A DNA stretch of 64,000 nt from an uncultured Dermabacter sp. (lineage in GTDB: Bacteria > Actinomycetota > Actinomycetes > Actinomycetales > Dermabacteraceae), in NCBI GenBank assembly GCA_947252755.1, contig CAMXWV010000012.1, forward strand, positions 1 through 64,000, given 5' to 3'. Positions 48,998-58,395 of this stretch are shown here, one piece after another. Position 1 is the stretch's first letter, and every line of letters starts with the position of its first letter. The notes below the pieces were generated by a model, which was given only the letters and a program-made list of their open reading frames with translations, was not told the origin of the DNA and did not search any database. Both the position numbers and the translations under genes were made by a program.

Positions 48998-50895
48998 TGA
49001 CGCAGACCATCCCCACCTCCTCACTCGTTGCGGAGGACATGGCGCTTGTGCCGAACCGGGCACGCGTGTCGATGGAGGCGATCCGCCACAATGCTTCCCA
49101 GATCAGCAGCCTGCTGGACGAGCAGACCGCGCTCATGGCCGTGGTCAAGGCGGACGCGTATTCCCACGGCATGATCGAGGCCGCGTCGGCAGCCATCGCC
49201 GGCGGCGCCACCTGGCTGGGGGTTGCCCATCCCGCATCCGCGCTCGCCCTGACGGACGCAGGCTTCGATGTTCCGATCCTCACCTGGCTGTTCGAACCGC
49301 ACACCGCGCAGCAGACGTTGCCGCGTGTGGTGGAAGCCGGCATCGACGTGGCCGTGGGCTCACTGGACATGCTGGAGCTTGTGATCGAAGCGGGCCGCCG
49401 CGTGGACCGCCGCGCCCGCGTGCACCTGAAGATCGACACCGGCATGGGCCGCGGCGGAGTGCTGCCCAGTGAGCTCACCGCGCTTGCCACCCTGCTGCGC
49501 CTATCGGATCACGCCCACCTGGTGGGCGCGATGAGCCACCTGCATTCAGCGGATGTGCTGGGCTCACCGAGCATCGACGCGCAGGCGGAGATCTTCGCCG
49601 CTGCCTGTGATGCGATGAGCGAGGAGCTCGGTCCGATCCCGCTGCGCCATCTGGCGAACACTGCGGCCACGCTGAGCCGGCCCGATCTGCACTTGGACAT
49701 GGTGCGGGTGGGCATCGGCATGTACGGTCTGCCGCCGGTGCCCACTGACCTGGACCTGCGCCCGGCGATGACGCTCAGCTCCCGCCTTGCCATGGTGAAG
49801 CATGTGCCGGCCGGGTCTCACACGGGCTACGGCGCGCTGCACGAGTTCGACTCGGATACGAACCTGGGCCTGGTGCCGATCGGTTACGCGGACGGTCTGC
49901 ACCGCACCACTTCCGGCCGCGGCCGGGTGCTGGTCCGCACTGACGGCGGCCCGCAGTCCGCTCAGCAGGTGGGGCGCCTATCCATGGACCAGCTGGTGGT
50001 GGACCTGGGAGCGGACACGGAAGCGCGCCCGGGCGATGAAGTGATCATCTTCGGGGATCCATCCGCGATCGAGGGTGCCCCCACCGCGGAGGAGTGGGCC
50101 ACGGCGGCCGACACGATCTCCTACGAGATCCTCACCTGTGTGTGCAGTCGCGTGGCCCGCGTGACCCTGCCGCTGGAGGCGGACGAGGAGCCGGCTGAAG
50201 CCGAAGAACGCGCCGACGCGGAGACGCCTGAGCCGGCGCCGGAGGCTGCTGCCGTGCCCGCGGACGCTGTCAGTGCCGAGGCCCAGGGCCATGAGACGCA
50301 GGTGCAGGCCGCCGCCGAAACCGGCAGTGACTGGCAGGTGGTTCCGCAGGTGCACACGCTGAGCCTGCAGACCTACAGCGCGGAGGAGACCCGCCGGGTT
50401 GCGCAACAGCTCGCGGTTGACGCACGCGCGGGTGACCTGATTGTTCTGGACGGTCCGCTCGGGGCCGGCAAAACCACCTTTACCCAGGGCTTTGCCACAC
50501 AGCTGAACGTGCGCGGCGCCATCTCCTCACCCACCTTCGTGATCTCCCGAGTGCACCCGGCTCTTGATGGCGGACCGGACCTGGTGCACGTGGATGCCTA
50601 CCGTCTGGAGGACGACTGGGACATCGAGGATCTTGACCTCGACTCCGACCTGGAGGAGTCGATCATGCTGGTGGAGTGGGGCCGCGACCGCGTGGAGCAT
50701 CTCGCTTCCAGCTATGTGACTGTTGAGCTCATCCGCCCGGGCAGCGCAGCGAACGAAGATCCTGACGATCTTGACGAGCCGCGCACCATCCGCCTCACCT
50801 TCGTGGGTGCACGCTATGCCGAGGCGGACCTGGAAGCGCTCGCGGGCCGCTTGAGCGATGCTGGCTTGATCGTGCACAGCGAGGACGGCGCATGA
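48997..50895 (+). CDS. alr: Bifunctional alanine racemase-TsaE ATPase fusion
   Basis: Residues 1 to about 391 are alanine racemase, with the PLP lysine Lys51 in AVVKADAYSHG and the catalytic Tyr278 in HTGYG. An Ala/Glu/Pro-rich linker runs to about 446. The rest is TsaE, with the P-loop GPLGAGKTT at 486-494 and SPTFVIS. Alr makes D-alanine for the cell wall; TsaE is the ATPase of the t6A tRNA-modification complex. In many actinobacteria the two are adjacent separate genes, and named fusions exist. tsaB overlaps the end by four bases. Confidence 0.95.
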   Translation: MTQTIPTSSLVAEDMALVPNRARVSMEAIRHNASQISSLLDEQTALMAVVKADAYSHGMIEAASAAIAGGATWLGVAHPASALALTDAGFDVPILTWLFEPHTAQQTLPRVVEAGIDVAVGSLDMLELVIEAGRRVDRRARVHLKIDTGMGRGGVLPSELTALATLLRLSDHAHLVGAMSHLHSADVLGSPSIDAQAEIFAAACDAMSEELGPIPLRHLANTAATLSRPDLHLDMVRVGIGMYGLPPVPTDLDLRPAMTLSSRLAMVKHVPAGSHTGYGALHEFDSDTNLGLVPIGYADGLHRTTSGRGRVLVRTDGGPQSAQQVGRLSMDQLVVDLGADTEARPGDEVIIFGDPSAIEGAPTAEEWATAADTISYEILTCVCSRVARVTLPLEADEEPAEAEERADAETPEPAPEAAAVPADAVSAEAQGHETQVQAAAETGSDWQVVPQVHTLSLQTYSAEETRRVAQQLAVDARAGDLIVLDGPLGAGKTTFTQGFATQLNVRGAISSPTFVISRVHPALDGGPDLVHVDAYRLEDDWDIEDLDLDSDLEESIMLVEWGRDRVEHLASSYVTVELIRPGSAANEDPDDLDEPRTIRLTFVGARYAEADLEALAGRLSDAGLIVHSEDGA

Positions 50896-51572
50896 TCCTC
50901 GCAATCGACACCTCGGGTGCGGTCAGCGCCGCAGTGGTGGCGGGGGAGGAGATCCTCGCCTCCCGCATGGACGCGCGGGCACGGCACCATGATGAGGTGC
51001 TGCTGCCGATGATCGACCAGGTGCTCACCGATGCGGGCATCACCCGCGGTGACCTCACCGGTGTGGTGGTGGGCCGCGGGCCCGGCCCATTCACCGGCCT
51101 GCGGGTGGGGCTGGTGACCGCGCGCAGCATCGCGGCGATGCTCCGCCTTCCCCTGCACGGGCTCAGCAGCCTTGACGGACTTGCCCTGCAAGCGCACCGG
51201 CAGCACCCGCAGGCGCGCTCCATCGGGGTGGCGCTGGATGCGCGTCGCAGTGAGGTGTACTGGGCCACGTACCGTGCGGGGGAGCAGCTGAGCACGGTGG
51301 ATGAGCCGGCAGTGTCCGCTCCTGGCGTGGCTGCCGCGGCGCTGAACGGCTGCGATGTGCTCGTTGGTGCCGGGGCGCACCTATGGCCCGAGCTGACGCC
51401 CACCGGGGACCTGCAGCATGTGGACGCCGGTCACCTTGCCCTGGCCGCTGCGGTTCAGCAGGCTGCCGGCGCAGATCTCAGCTCCACAGAGCCGATGTAC
51501 CTGCGCGCCCCGGATGCGAAGAAGCCCACCGGGCGGAAGTCCGCGCTCGGCGCGCACAGCGCCCGGTCCTGA
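50892..51572 (+). CDS. tsaB: tRNA threonylcarbamoyladenosine biosynthesis protein TsaB
   Basis: The 226-residue ASKHA-fold protein reads MILAIDTSGAVSAAVV, with RGPGPFTGLRVGL, typical of TsaB, the scaffold partner of TsaD. Its ATG overlaps the end of the Alr-TsaE gene (ATGA), consistent with one operon for the t6A complex. Confidence 0.94.
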   Translation: MILAIDTSGAVSAAVVAGEEILASRMDARARHHDEVLLPMIDQVLTDAGITRGDLTGVVVGRGPGPFTGLRVGLVTARSIAAMLRLPLHGLSSLDGLALQAHRQHPQARSIGVALDARRSEVYWATYRAGEQLSTVDEPAVSAPGVAAAALNGCDVLVGAGAHLWPELTPTGDLQHVDAGHLALAAAVQQAAGADLSSTEPMYLRAPDAKKPTGRKSALGAHSARS

Positions 51573-51591
51573 ACCCACCGCTGAGCCCGCT

Positions 51592-52053
51592 ATGACTGAC
51601 CAGACCGGCTTCACGATCCGACCGCTCAACGCGGATGATGTGGATCCGATCGCACATCTTGAACTGGAGCTGTTCCCCGATGAGGCGTGGGACTTCTTCA
51701 TGCTGATCGAGGAGACCAGCCACCCGGACCGTCGATACGCAGTGGCGGAACAGGCTGGAGCGATCGTGGGCTATGCGGGACTCATGCTCGCCGGTGACAC
51801 CGCGGACATCCACACGATCGGCACCAGCGTGCCGGGGCGCGGCATTGGACAGTCCCTGCTGGCCTGGCTGGAGCAGGCTGCGCGCGAGGGCGGCGCAGAG
51901 CGGATCCTGCTGGAAGTGCGCGCAGACAACTCCCGCGCCCGCGCCTTCTATGCGCGCGCGGGATTCACGGAGATCGGCAGGCGCCCCGGCTACTACCGGA
52001 CGCGTCGAGGGGCGATCGACGCGATCGTCATGGAGAAGCCGCTGCTCGCATGA
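51592..52053 (+). CDS. rimI: Ribosomal protein S18-alanine N-acetyltransferase-like GNAT protein
   Basis: The 153-residue GNAT protein has IRPLNADDVDPIAHLELELFPDEAW and the acetyl-CoA motif VPGRGIGQSLLAWLE, then LEVRADNSRARAFYARAGFTEIGRRPGYY, the RimI pattern. It follows tsaB by 19 bases. The tsaD gene that commonly comes next is absent here; the downstream gene is on the other strand. Confidence 0.9.
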   Translation: MTDQTGFTIRPLNADDVDPIAHLELELFPDEAWDFFMLIEETSHPDRRYAVAEQAGAIVGYAGLMLAGDTADIHTIGTSVPGRGIGQSLLAWLEQAAREGGAERILLEVRADNSRARAFYARAGFTEIGRRPGYYRTRRGAIDAIVMEKPLLA

Positions 52054-52082
52054 CAGCGCGCGCCGCGTGCCGCGCCGCAGGG

Positions 52083-53783
52083 TCAGTTGGTGAAGGAACG
52101 AACCTTGTAGGCAAGGTCCGGCCAGCGGCGCTCCAAAGACAGGGCGCCCAGGTGAATGCCGACCCCCAGCACCACCAGCCCCACCACAAGAGCCAGGATG
52201 CCGCCACCGATGGCGAGCAGCGTCTGGCCGGATGTCACACCCACAATGATCATGATGATCGACGGGGTGATCGGCACCCACATCCCCACCAGGCCCACCA
52301 GCGTGGGGATCCACGCGGCTGAGGATGAACCGGTGCTCATGGAGCCCGGCTTCGCCGTGGGAAAGGGGAAGGTGCCCGCGGTGAAAGCGCCCACGCCCAG
52401 GCTGCCGACGAGCATGCCGAGCGTCAGCGGAAGCAGCCATGCGAGCTCATGGGGGCGGCCCTGCAGCAGCAGGGACACGATGGGGATGATGAGGGCGAAC
52501 ACGCCGAACAGCACGCCGGTCACCAGCGCTCGGCTGATCAGCAGGGTGCGAGGGTTCGCATCCGCGGTGATGTTCACCCAGTTGGCAGGGCCGTCACTGC
52601 CGATCTCATTGAAGATCGTCATTCCGCCCATCCATGCCACTAACACGCCCGCGCCGTAGATCATCGGCCCATCGGTCATGGTGGACATCGCCAGGAAGAA
52701 CACGCCCATCAGCGGCGCGAGCAGCAGGGACACGCTGTAGCGGAGGTCGCGTCGGTAATAGCGGAGGGTGCGGCCCACACCGGCGCCGAGCGCGTTCTGC
52801 GGCATCCAGCGCGGAACCAGGGCCGTCACTTTGGCGCGGTGGGAGGCCCGCTCACCGCGCAGCGCCTCGGTCATGGCGATGTCAAGCGTGGAGCGCCACC
52901 ATAGCCACAGCAGCACGATTGCCCCCGCGGTGATGGCGGCTCGGGCCAGAGCGATCAGCCACTGCCCCTCAAACAGGTCCACCGGCACGGACAGGGGCGC
53001 ACCGAACGGCGTCCAGGCGAGCACGGTGACCGTGGTGGTCAGCACCGCGGCTAAAGTAGTGAAAGCCTGGGAGTCCGCGTCGGTCAGTCCCTGACTGAAC
53101 AGGGAGAAGCCGTAGGCGAGTCCGATCACCGCGATCAGCGCGATCGCACCAGTCACTTCCCGGGCGCCGCGGCTGGTTTTGCGAGTGCCGCGCCAGCTGA
53201 GGATCGCGCGTGGGATCAGCACGCACAGCAGCATCGCGCACGCAGCGCCCGGGACCAGGGCGATGATCGCCGACGCGGCCTGCGCCAGCGGCACCTCTGA
53301 CCAGTGCACGATGATGTGCAGCGCCTGGGTGGCGGTGAAAGCGGCAAGTCCCAGCACTGTTCCCACCACGGGAATCGATGCGAGGGATGCGATCAGCAGT
53401 GGCGCTTGCAGCTCCCGTGCGGTGCGCCCGAACGTGCCGAACCGGGCGGGGGAGAGGGTGTCATCAAGCCCCACCGTGAGCACCGGAACCAGCGTCCAGA
53501 TCAGGACCACTGCCGCGCCCAGACCGCGCACCACCAGCGGGTAGACGCCCTCGCCGAGCGGAGCGAGCGCGGAGCCCACCATGAGGGATACCGCGAACAC
53601 CAGCGCACCGCCCACGTACAGCACGCCGATGATCGCGCCGATCAGTGCGGGGATATTGGTTTTCAGCTGCCGCCACTGGGTGATCCAGCGCAGCTTCGCC
53701 AGCAGCGGCGTGAGCCGCACCCGATGAGTGACGCGGACCGGAGCTGCATGGGCAGCGGTGGATACGCTCACTGGTTCAGCCAC
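52083..53783 (-). CDS. ABC-2-type transporter permease
   Basis: The 566-residue product has about twelve to fourteen hydrophobic segments arranged in two halves and no substrate-binding domain. It pairs with the ATPase gene immediately upstream on the same strand, which it overlaps by 16 bases. This arrangement suggests an exporter. The substrate is unknown. Confidence 0.85.
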   Translation of the reverse strand: MAEPVSVSTAAHAAPVRVTHRVRLTPLLAKLRWITQWRQLKTNIPALIGAIIGVLYVGGALVFAVSLMVGSALAPLGEGVYPLVVRGLGAAVVLIWTLVPVLTVGLDDTLSPARFGTFGRTARELQAPLLIASLASIPVVGTVLGLAAFTATQALHIIVHWSEVPLAQAASAIIALVPGAACAMLLCVLIPRAILSWRGTRKTSRGAREVTGAIALIAVIGLAYGFSLFSQGLTDADSQAFTTLAAVLTTTVTVLAWTPFGAPLSVPVDLFEGQWLIALARAAITAGAIVLLWLWWRSTLDIAMTEALRGERASHRAKVTALVPRWMPQNALGAGVGRTLRYYRRDLRYSVSLLLAPLMGVFFLAMSTMTDGPMIYGAGVLVAWMGGMTIFNEIGSDGPANWVNITADANPRTLLISRALVTGVLFGVFALIIPIVSLLLQGRPHELAWLLPLTLGMLVGSLGVGAFTAGTFPFPTAKPGSMSTGSSSAAWIPTLVGLVGMWVPITPSIIMIIVGVTSGQTLLAIGGGILALVVGLVVLGVGIHLGALSLERRWPDLAYKVRSFTN

Positions 53784-54523
53784 GACAGGTCCCCCTCTCC
53801 GGCGTCTGCGCCTACAAGTTCGATGAACCGGTCCACGAGCGAGCCGCCCTGGCGGACCTCATCGAGCGTGCCCGCGGTGAGGATCTGCCCTTCCGCCATG
53901 ATCGCCACGTGCGTGCAGAGGCCTTCGACGAGCTCCATGACATGGCTGGAGATCACCACTGTGCCGCCGCCCTGTACGTACTGCGTGAGGAAGCGTCGAA
54001 TGGTTTGCGCGGACACCGGGTCCACCGCTTCGAGCGGCTCATCGAGCACCAGCACGCGCGGCGCGTGGATCAGCGCGCACGCCAGCAGGATCTTCTTGGT
54101 CATGCCGGCGGAGTAGTCCACCACGAGCTTGCCTTCAGCGTCTTCAAGACCGAGTGCCTGCAGCAGGGACTCGGTGCGCTCAGCCACCACCTGCGGGTCC
54201 ATGCCGCGGATCAGACCCACATAGGTGAGCAGCTCCCGGCCGGTGAGCCGATTGAAAGTGGGAAGACCATCAGCGAGCACTCCCAGCTGCTTCTTCGCCT
54301 CCGACGGGTTTTGCCACATGTCAATGCCGAGCACTTCAGCAGTGCCGGAGTTTGGCCGTAGCAGACCGGTGGCCATGGACAGGGCCGTGGTCTTTCCAGC
54401 GCCGTTCGGTCCCACGATCGCGTAGAACGATCCGCGGGGAATCTCCAGGCTGACGCCCTTGACCACTTCGGTTTTCTCAAATGTTTTGCGCAGGTCGATG
54501 AATGAGAGGGCTGGTGAGTCCAT
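53768..54523 (-). CDS. ABC transporter ATP-binding protein
   Basis: The 251-residue product has Walker A GPNGAGKTT (38-46), the ABC signature region YSAGMTKK and Walker B VLVLDEP. It energises the adjacent permease. I chose the ATG at 54523, because the minus-strand -10 TATTCT lies six bases before it. The longer reading to 54562 would run through that promoter. Confidence 0.9.
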   Translation of the reverse strand: MDSPALSFIDLRKTFEKTEVVKGVSLEIPRGSFYAIVGPNGAGKTTALSMATGLLRPNSGTAEVLGIDMWQNPSEAKKQLGVLADGLPTFNRLTGRELLTYVGLIRGMDPQVVAERTESLLQALGLEDAEGKLVVDYSAGMTKKILLACALIHAPRVLVLDEPLEAVDPVSAQTIRRFLTQYVQGGGTVVISSHVMELVEGLCTHVAIMAEGQILTAGTLDEVRQGGSLVDRFIELVGADAGEGDLSWLNQ

Positions 54524-54529
54524 GCGTTC

Positions 54530-54535
54530 AGAATA
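54530..54535 (-). promoter_or_regulatory. Leaderless -10 element of the ABC exporter operon
   Basis: TATTCT on the minus strand ends six bases before the chosen ATG. A partial -35 (TTCGCC) lies 16 bases further upstream. Confidence 0.5.
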
Positions 54536-54666
54536 CTGGGACAGTAGGCGAGGCGAATCCAACGAAAGACGGAGATTCTGCGTGCGCTGGCAGCGGGCAG
54601 GCTGCCGCTGCCGGCTCAGAGACCTGCCGCCGCCCGCCGGCAGCGAGAAAGCGCTCGCGGGCGGCC

Positions 54667-55824
54667 TTAGGGGCGTGCGGTGGTGGCGCTGGTGGGATCC
54701 AGCGGGTGACCGGCGTTCGTCTCCGCCACCAGATGCTGGACCACCCGGTGCACGCCGAACTCCTCAGCAGCGCGCAGCTGGCGCTGATAGGAGGCGCCCC
54801 GCTCCAGAATCAGGTCAAGATCCGCGAACTCCTTCGCGCAGTCGAGCCGTTCAGCAACGGGTGCAAGCCGTTCCCGCAGCTGCGCGAGGTCATCGCTGAT
54901 GAGGCGCTCCTCATTGTTCCGATCCAGCACCAGAATGGCGTCCATCCCATAGCGGGCGGCGCGCCACTTGTTCTCGCTGGCCTGCCATGGCGCAAGCTGC
55001 GGAAGCCGCTCTCCTCGGTCCAGCCGGTCGCTGAGATCCTCCACCAGGCATTGGATCAGCGCAGCCACCGCGAGGGTTTCCCGCAGGGACGGCATCGAAT
55101 CGCACACGCGCACTTCAATGGTGCCGAAGGCCGCCACCGGGCGGATGTCCCACCGGATCTCGTTGACCTCGTCGATCACACCCATGGTGCGCATATCCGC
55201 CACGTACTCCTCGTACTGCGACCAGTCAGTGAACTGGTGCGGCAGGCCCGCGGTGGGCAGCTGCTGAAACAGCAGGGACCGGTTGGAAGCGTAACGGGTC
55301 TCCTCACCCTGCCAGTACGGGGAGGCGGCGGAAAGGCACTGCAGGTGCCCGGCGTGGGCGAGCAGGGCGTTCGTGATCGGAATCATCTTCGAGGGGTCGT
55401 CGATCCCCACGTGCACATGCATGCCGTAGATCGTCATCTGCCGGCCCCACCACTGGGTGCGGTCCACCAGGGTTTCGTAGCGTTCAGAACTCGTCACCAG
55501 CTGGTCAGCCCACCGAGAGTAGGGGTGGGTGCCGGAGCCGGTGATATCCACGCGCAGCGCATCCCCGGCGGCTCGAACCAGTTGGAGGGAGCGCGCAAGA
55601 TCCTCACCGGCTTCAGCTACCGTGCCGCACACATCAGTGACCAGCTCCACGGTGTTGCGGAGCATTTCGCCCACGATCCCGGAGATGCCCGCGTGTTCGT
55701 CGTGCACTGCCTCCAGCAGCGCCGGTGCGCATTGGCGGGACTCTCCCGAGTCTCGGTCCACGAGCAGCAGCTCCCATTCGATGCCGATGGTAGAGCGCTT
55801 CGATGATGCGATCTCGATTGCCAT
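54667..55824 (-). CDS. Carboxylate-amine ligase (glutamate-cysteine ligase type 2, YbdK-like)
   Basis: The 385-residue product has the GCS2 motifs TIGIEWELLLVD near the N-terminus, GSGTHPYSRW, IYGMHVHVGI and SENKWRAARYGMDA. Family members form a gamma-glutamyl or related amide bond using ATP. Because the organism seems to make mycothiol rather than glutathione, the true substrate is uncertain. Confidence 0.88.
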   Translation of the reverse strand: MAIEIASSKRSTIGIEWELLLVDRDSGESRQCAPALLEAVHDEHAGISGIVGEMLRNTVELVTDVCGTVAEAGEDLARSLQLVRAAGDALRVDITGSGTHPYSRWADQLVTSSERYETLVDRTQWWGRQMTIYGMHVHVGIDDPSKMIPITNALLAHAGHLQCLSAASPYWQGEETRYASNRSLLFQQLPTAGLPHQFTDWSQYEEYVADMRTMGVIDEVNEIRWDIRPVAAFGTIEVRVCDSMPSLRETLAVAALIQCLVEDLSDRLDRGERLPQLAPWQASENKWRAARYGMDAILVLDRNNEERLISDDLAQLRERLAPVAERLDCAKEFADLDLILERGASYQRQLRAAEEFGVHRVVQHLVAETNAGHPLDPTSATTARP

Positions 55825-55916
55825 AGAAGTGATTGTTCCCTATCTCAGTGATGAAACCGAAGGGCGGGTCACCCGTTAGGATCGAGGCTCACCCTGTGAT
55901 GAAGGAGCTCTAGGCG

Positions 55917-57173
55917 ATGCAGGCACCCCGACGCGCCCACCCCCGCGAATCCGTTACCGCTTCCCGTTCGGTCGCCTCGGTTCGGGACAGCGCCGCGCCG
56001 GAGGTGCGTGAGATTCCGCTGGTGATCCGCCGTGGCGGCGCCTGGTCGTGGCGCCTGCTGGTGCTGCTCGGACTGCTCACGGTGGTGGCGTGGGCGCTGA
56101 GCCATGTGCCGGTGATGGTCATCTCCGTGCTGGTGGCGATCCTGCTCACTGCCATGCTGAACCCGCTGGTCAACACGCTGACGAACCATACGTTCCTGCC
56201 GCGGGCCGCGTCGGCTGGAATTGCGTTGGTGAGCCTGATCATCGTGGTGGTGGGCATGTTCGTGCTGGCCGGGCGCCAGCTGCTTGCATCCTGGGATGCG
56301 ATCGCGGATGCCACGGTCAAGGGCTTCAACCAACTGTGGGATTACGCCACCACCACCCTCAATATGGATAACAGTGCGGTGTCCCAGGCGCAGCGGGAGC
56401 TGCTGGACAAGCTTGAGGCGAACAGCGGCGCGGTGGTCAACGGTGCGCTCACCACGGCCAGCACGCTCGCCAACGTCACCACCGGTGTGATCATGGCGCT
56501 GTTCACCCTGTTCTTCCTGCTGTCCGGCGGGTCGGGCATCTGGCGCTGGATCGTGGGTCTGCTGCCGTCATCTGCTCGCACCACCACGCATGAGGCGTTC
56601 CGCCGCGGCTGGAAAGCGCTCTCCGCCTATATCCGCACTCAGATCCTGGTGGCGGGCGTGGATGCCACCGGCATTGCGCTTGGCCTGGTGGGGATCGACG
56701 TGTTCCATCATCTGACCGGAACCCCCAGCGCGTCCCTCTCCTCCTACGCGGTGCCGATCTGGCTGATCGTGTTCCTGTTCTCGTTCATTCCGCTGGTGGG
56801 TGCGATCGTCTCCGGTGCCATCGCCTGCCTGCTGGCACTGGTGCTGTCCGGCTTTATCCCGGCGCTGGTGATGCTGGCGGTGACCCTGGTGGTCAACCAG
56901 CTGGAATCGAACGTGCTGCAGCCGCTGATCATGGGCAAGGCGGTGCAGCTGCACCCCCTGGCCGTGTTCCTGGGCGTAGCAGCCGGCGCCACGGTGTGGG
57001 GAATTGCCGGGGCGCTGTTCGCTATCCCGATGATGGCATTCGCCAACGCCATGTACCTGTACCTGACAGGGCGGGATCAGACCCCTGAGCTGGGAGTGGA
57101 CGAAACCGCGGCCGCCTACTTCGCTGAGCGAGACCGCCAGCAGAAGGAGTTCGACCAGCGCACCCGGGTCTGA
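55917..57173 (+). CDS. AI-2E family transporter (TqsA/PerM type)
   Basis: The 418-residue membrane protein has about seven or eight hydrophobic segments and the family C-terminal signature NQLESNVLQPLIMGKAVQLHPLAVFLGVAAGATVWGIAGALFAIP. The family exports autoinducer-2 or other small molecules, or acts in ion antiport; the substrate here is unknown. AAGGAGC precedes the ATG. The N-terminal 35 residues are polar and probably cytosolic. Confidence 0.88.
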   Translation: MQAPRRAHPRESVTASRSVASVRDSAAPEVREIPLVIRRGGAWSWRLLVLLGLLTVVAWALSHVPVMVISVLVAILLTAMLNPLVNTLTNHTFLPRAASAGIALVSLIIVVVGMFVLAGRQLLASWDAIADATVKGFNQLWDYATTTLNMDNSAVSQAQRELLDKLEANSGAVVNGALTTASTLANVTTGVIMALFTLFFLLSGGSGIWRWIVGLLPSSARTTTHEAFRRGWKALSAYIRTQILVAGVDATGIALGLVGIDVFHHLTGTPSASLSSYAVPIWLIVFLFSFIPLVGAIVSGAIACLLALVLSGFIPALVMLAVTLVVNQLESNVLQPLIMGKAVQLHPLAVFLGVAAGATVWGIAGALFAIPMMAFANAMYLYLTGRDQTPELGVDETAAAYFAERDRQQKEFDQRTRV

Positions 57174-57220
57174 CCCAGCCGCGGATCGACCCTCGGGTTG
57201 GCGCGGATCAGCCCGGGCTT

Positions 57221-57248
57221 CGCGCGGGTCACCTCTGCGACCCGCGCG
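57221..57248. terminator. Hairpin between convergent genes
   Basis: A 10-base stem CGCGCGGGTC/GACCCGCGCG with an eight-base loop lies between the AI-2E-family gene and the convergent greA. There is no U-tract on either side, so termination strength is doubtful. Confidence 0.4.
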
Positions 57249-57267
57249 GTTCAGCGCCTGGCTGTGA

Positions 57268-57762
57268 TCATTTCGCCTGGTAGGGCGTGCAGGATTTGAT
57301 CTCCAGTGGGATGCTCTTGCCGTTCGGCGCGGTGTAGTCCACCTTCTGGCCCACGCGCGCACCGTTGATGGCGGTGCCGAGCGGTGACTCCGTGGAGAAC
57401 ACTTCGAGCTGTTCGTCATCTTCGGCGATCTCGCGGTTGCCGAGCAGGAACGTACGCTCCTTGCCTGCCATGGTGATGGTGACCACCATGCCGGCTTCCA
57501 CCACCCCGTCATCCTTCGGGGTCTCGCCCACCACGGCGGTCTTCAGCAGCTGCTGAAGCTCCAGGATGCGGCCTTCGAGCTTGGACTGCTCCTCGCGGGC
57601 AGCGTGGTAGCCGCCGTTCTCCTTGAGGTCGCCCTCGTCACGGGCGGCGGCGATGCGCTCCACCACTTCGGCGCGCTTGGGGCCTTCGAGCTCGGCGAGC
57701 TCCTTCTCCAGGCGGTCGAACGCCTCCTGGGTGAGCCAGGTTCCCTGGTTCTCAGTCATCAT
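57268..57762 (-). CDS. greA: Transcription elongation factor GreA
   Basis: The 164-residue product has a coiled-coil N-terminal half with the acidic tip ARDEGDLKENGGYHAAREEQ and a C-terminal FKBP-like domain (GRVGQKVDY-type end). It stimulates cleavage of backtracked RNA by RNA polymerase. It starts with two consecutive Met codons, either of which may be used. Confidence 0.96.
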   Translation of the reverse strand: MMTENQGTWLTQEAFDRLEKELAELEGPKRAEVVERIAAARDEGDLKENGGYHAAREEQSKLEGRILELQQLLKTAVVGETPKDDGVVEAGMVVTITMAGKERTFLLGNREIAEDDEQLEVFSTESPLGTAINGARVGQKVDYTAPNGKSIPLEIKSCTPYQAK

Positions 57763-57834
57763 CGTCTCCTAGTCGTTGAGTCATAGCCGGCAACGGAGCG
57801 GACAGGCGCCGGAGTGGCGCGCGCTTCTCTAACG

Positions 57835-57868
57835 AAACGGGACACATGGCAAGGCATGCGTCCCGTTT
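57835..57868 (-). terminator. Terminator of the DUF4307 gene
   Basis: AAACGGGAC (57835-57843) pairs with GTCCCGTTT (57860-57868) around a 16-base loop. It lies between the stop of the DUF4307 gene and greA on the minus strand. Confidence 0.5.
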
Positions 57869-57928
57869 TCTCACGTCACCGTGGACAGACGATTATAACC
57901 ACGCGCACCCGGGGGAATGGCTGATATG

Positions 57929-58339
57929 TCAGCGGGCCTCGCAGCTCTTCACTGTGCCGCTCACCGCCGGGGCCTGGGTGGTGATCTCCACGCTGTGGTG
58001 GCTGATGCGCTGATCCTGCGGCTCGATATCCACCGTCACGAATCCCACCTGACCGCGGTTGGCGTTCAGCGCTTCCACACCGCAGCGGGCTGCTGTGCCC
58101 GGCTCCATCTGCAGCTCGAAGCTGACGCGCAGCTGAGTATCCGACACGTGCTGGTAGCCGGTGGTGGTGGTCTTGATCGAGGTGGAGAGCACCACCGCGT
58201 AGCCCACCCAGAGCACAACAGCCACAAACACCAGGGCGAGTGCGATCACACCCGCCCGCAGCAGACGGGCCTGCCTGGGGGTTCGACGCGTGCCGTAGCG
58301 CTCGTCCAGGCGTGCAGAAGGGGACTGGGAGGAGGCCAT
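57929..58339 (-). CDS. DUF4307 family membrane-anchored protein
   Basis: The 136-residue product has a basic N-terminal region with RYGTRR, one membrane segment (about 28-52) and an extracytoplasmic domain of about 85 residues with two cysteines. DUF4307 is an actinobacterial family of unknown function. In other actinobacteria it is also found next to mca, which here is divergent with 56 bases between. Confidence 0.85.
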   Translation of the reverse strand: MASSQSPSARLDERYGTRRTPRQARLLRAGVIALALVFVAVVLWVGYAVVLSTSIKTTTTGYQHVSDTQLRVSFELQMEPGTAARCGVEALNANRGQVGFVTVDIEPQDQRISHHSVEITTQAPAVSGTVKSCEAR

Positions 58340-58395
58340 GCCGCTATTGTGGCATGTGGATTACGCAGGCAGATCCTGCCGGCAGAAGGAGAGTC

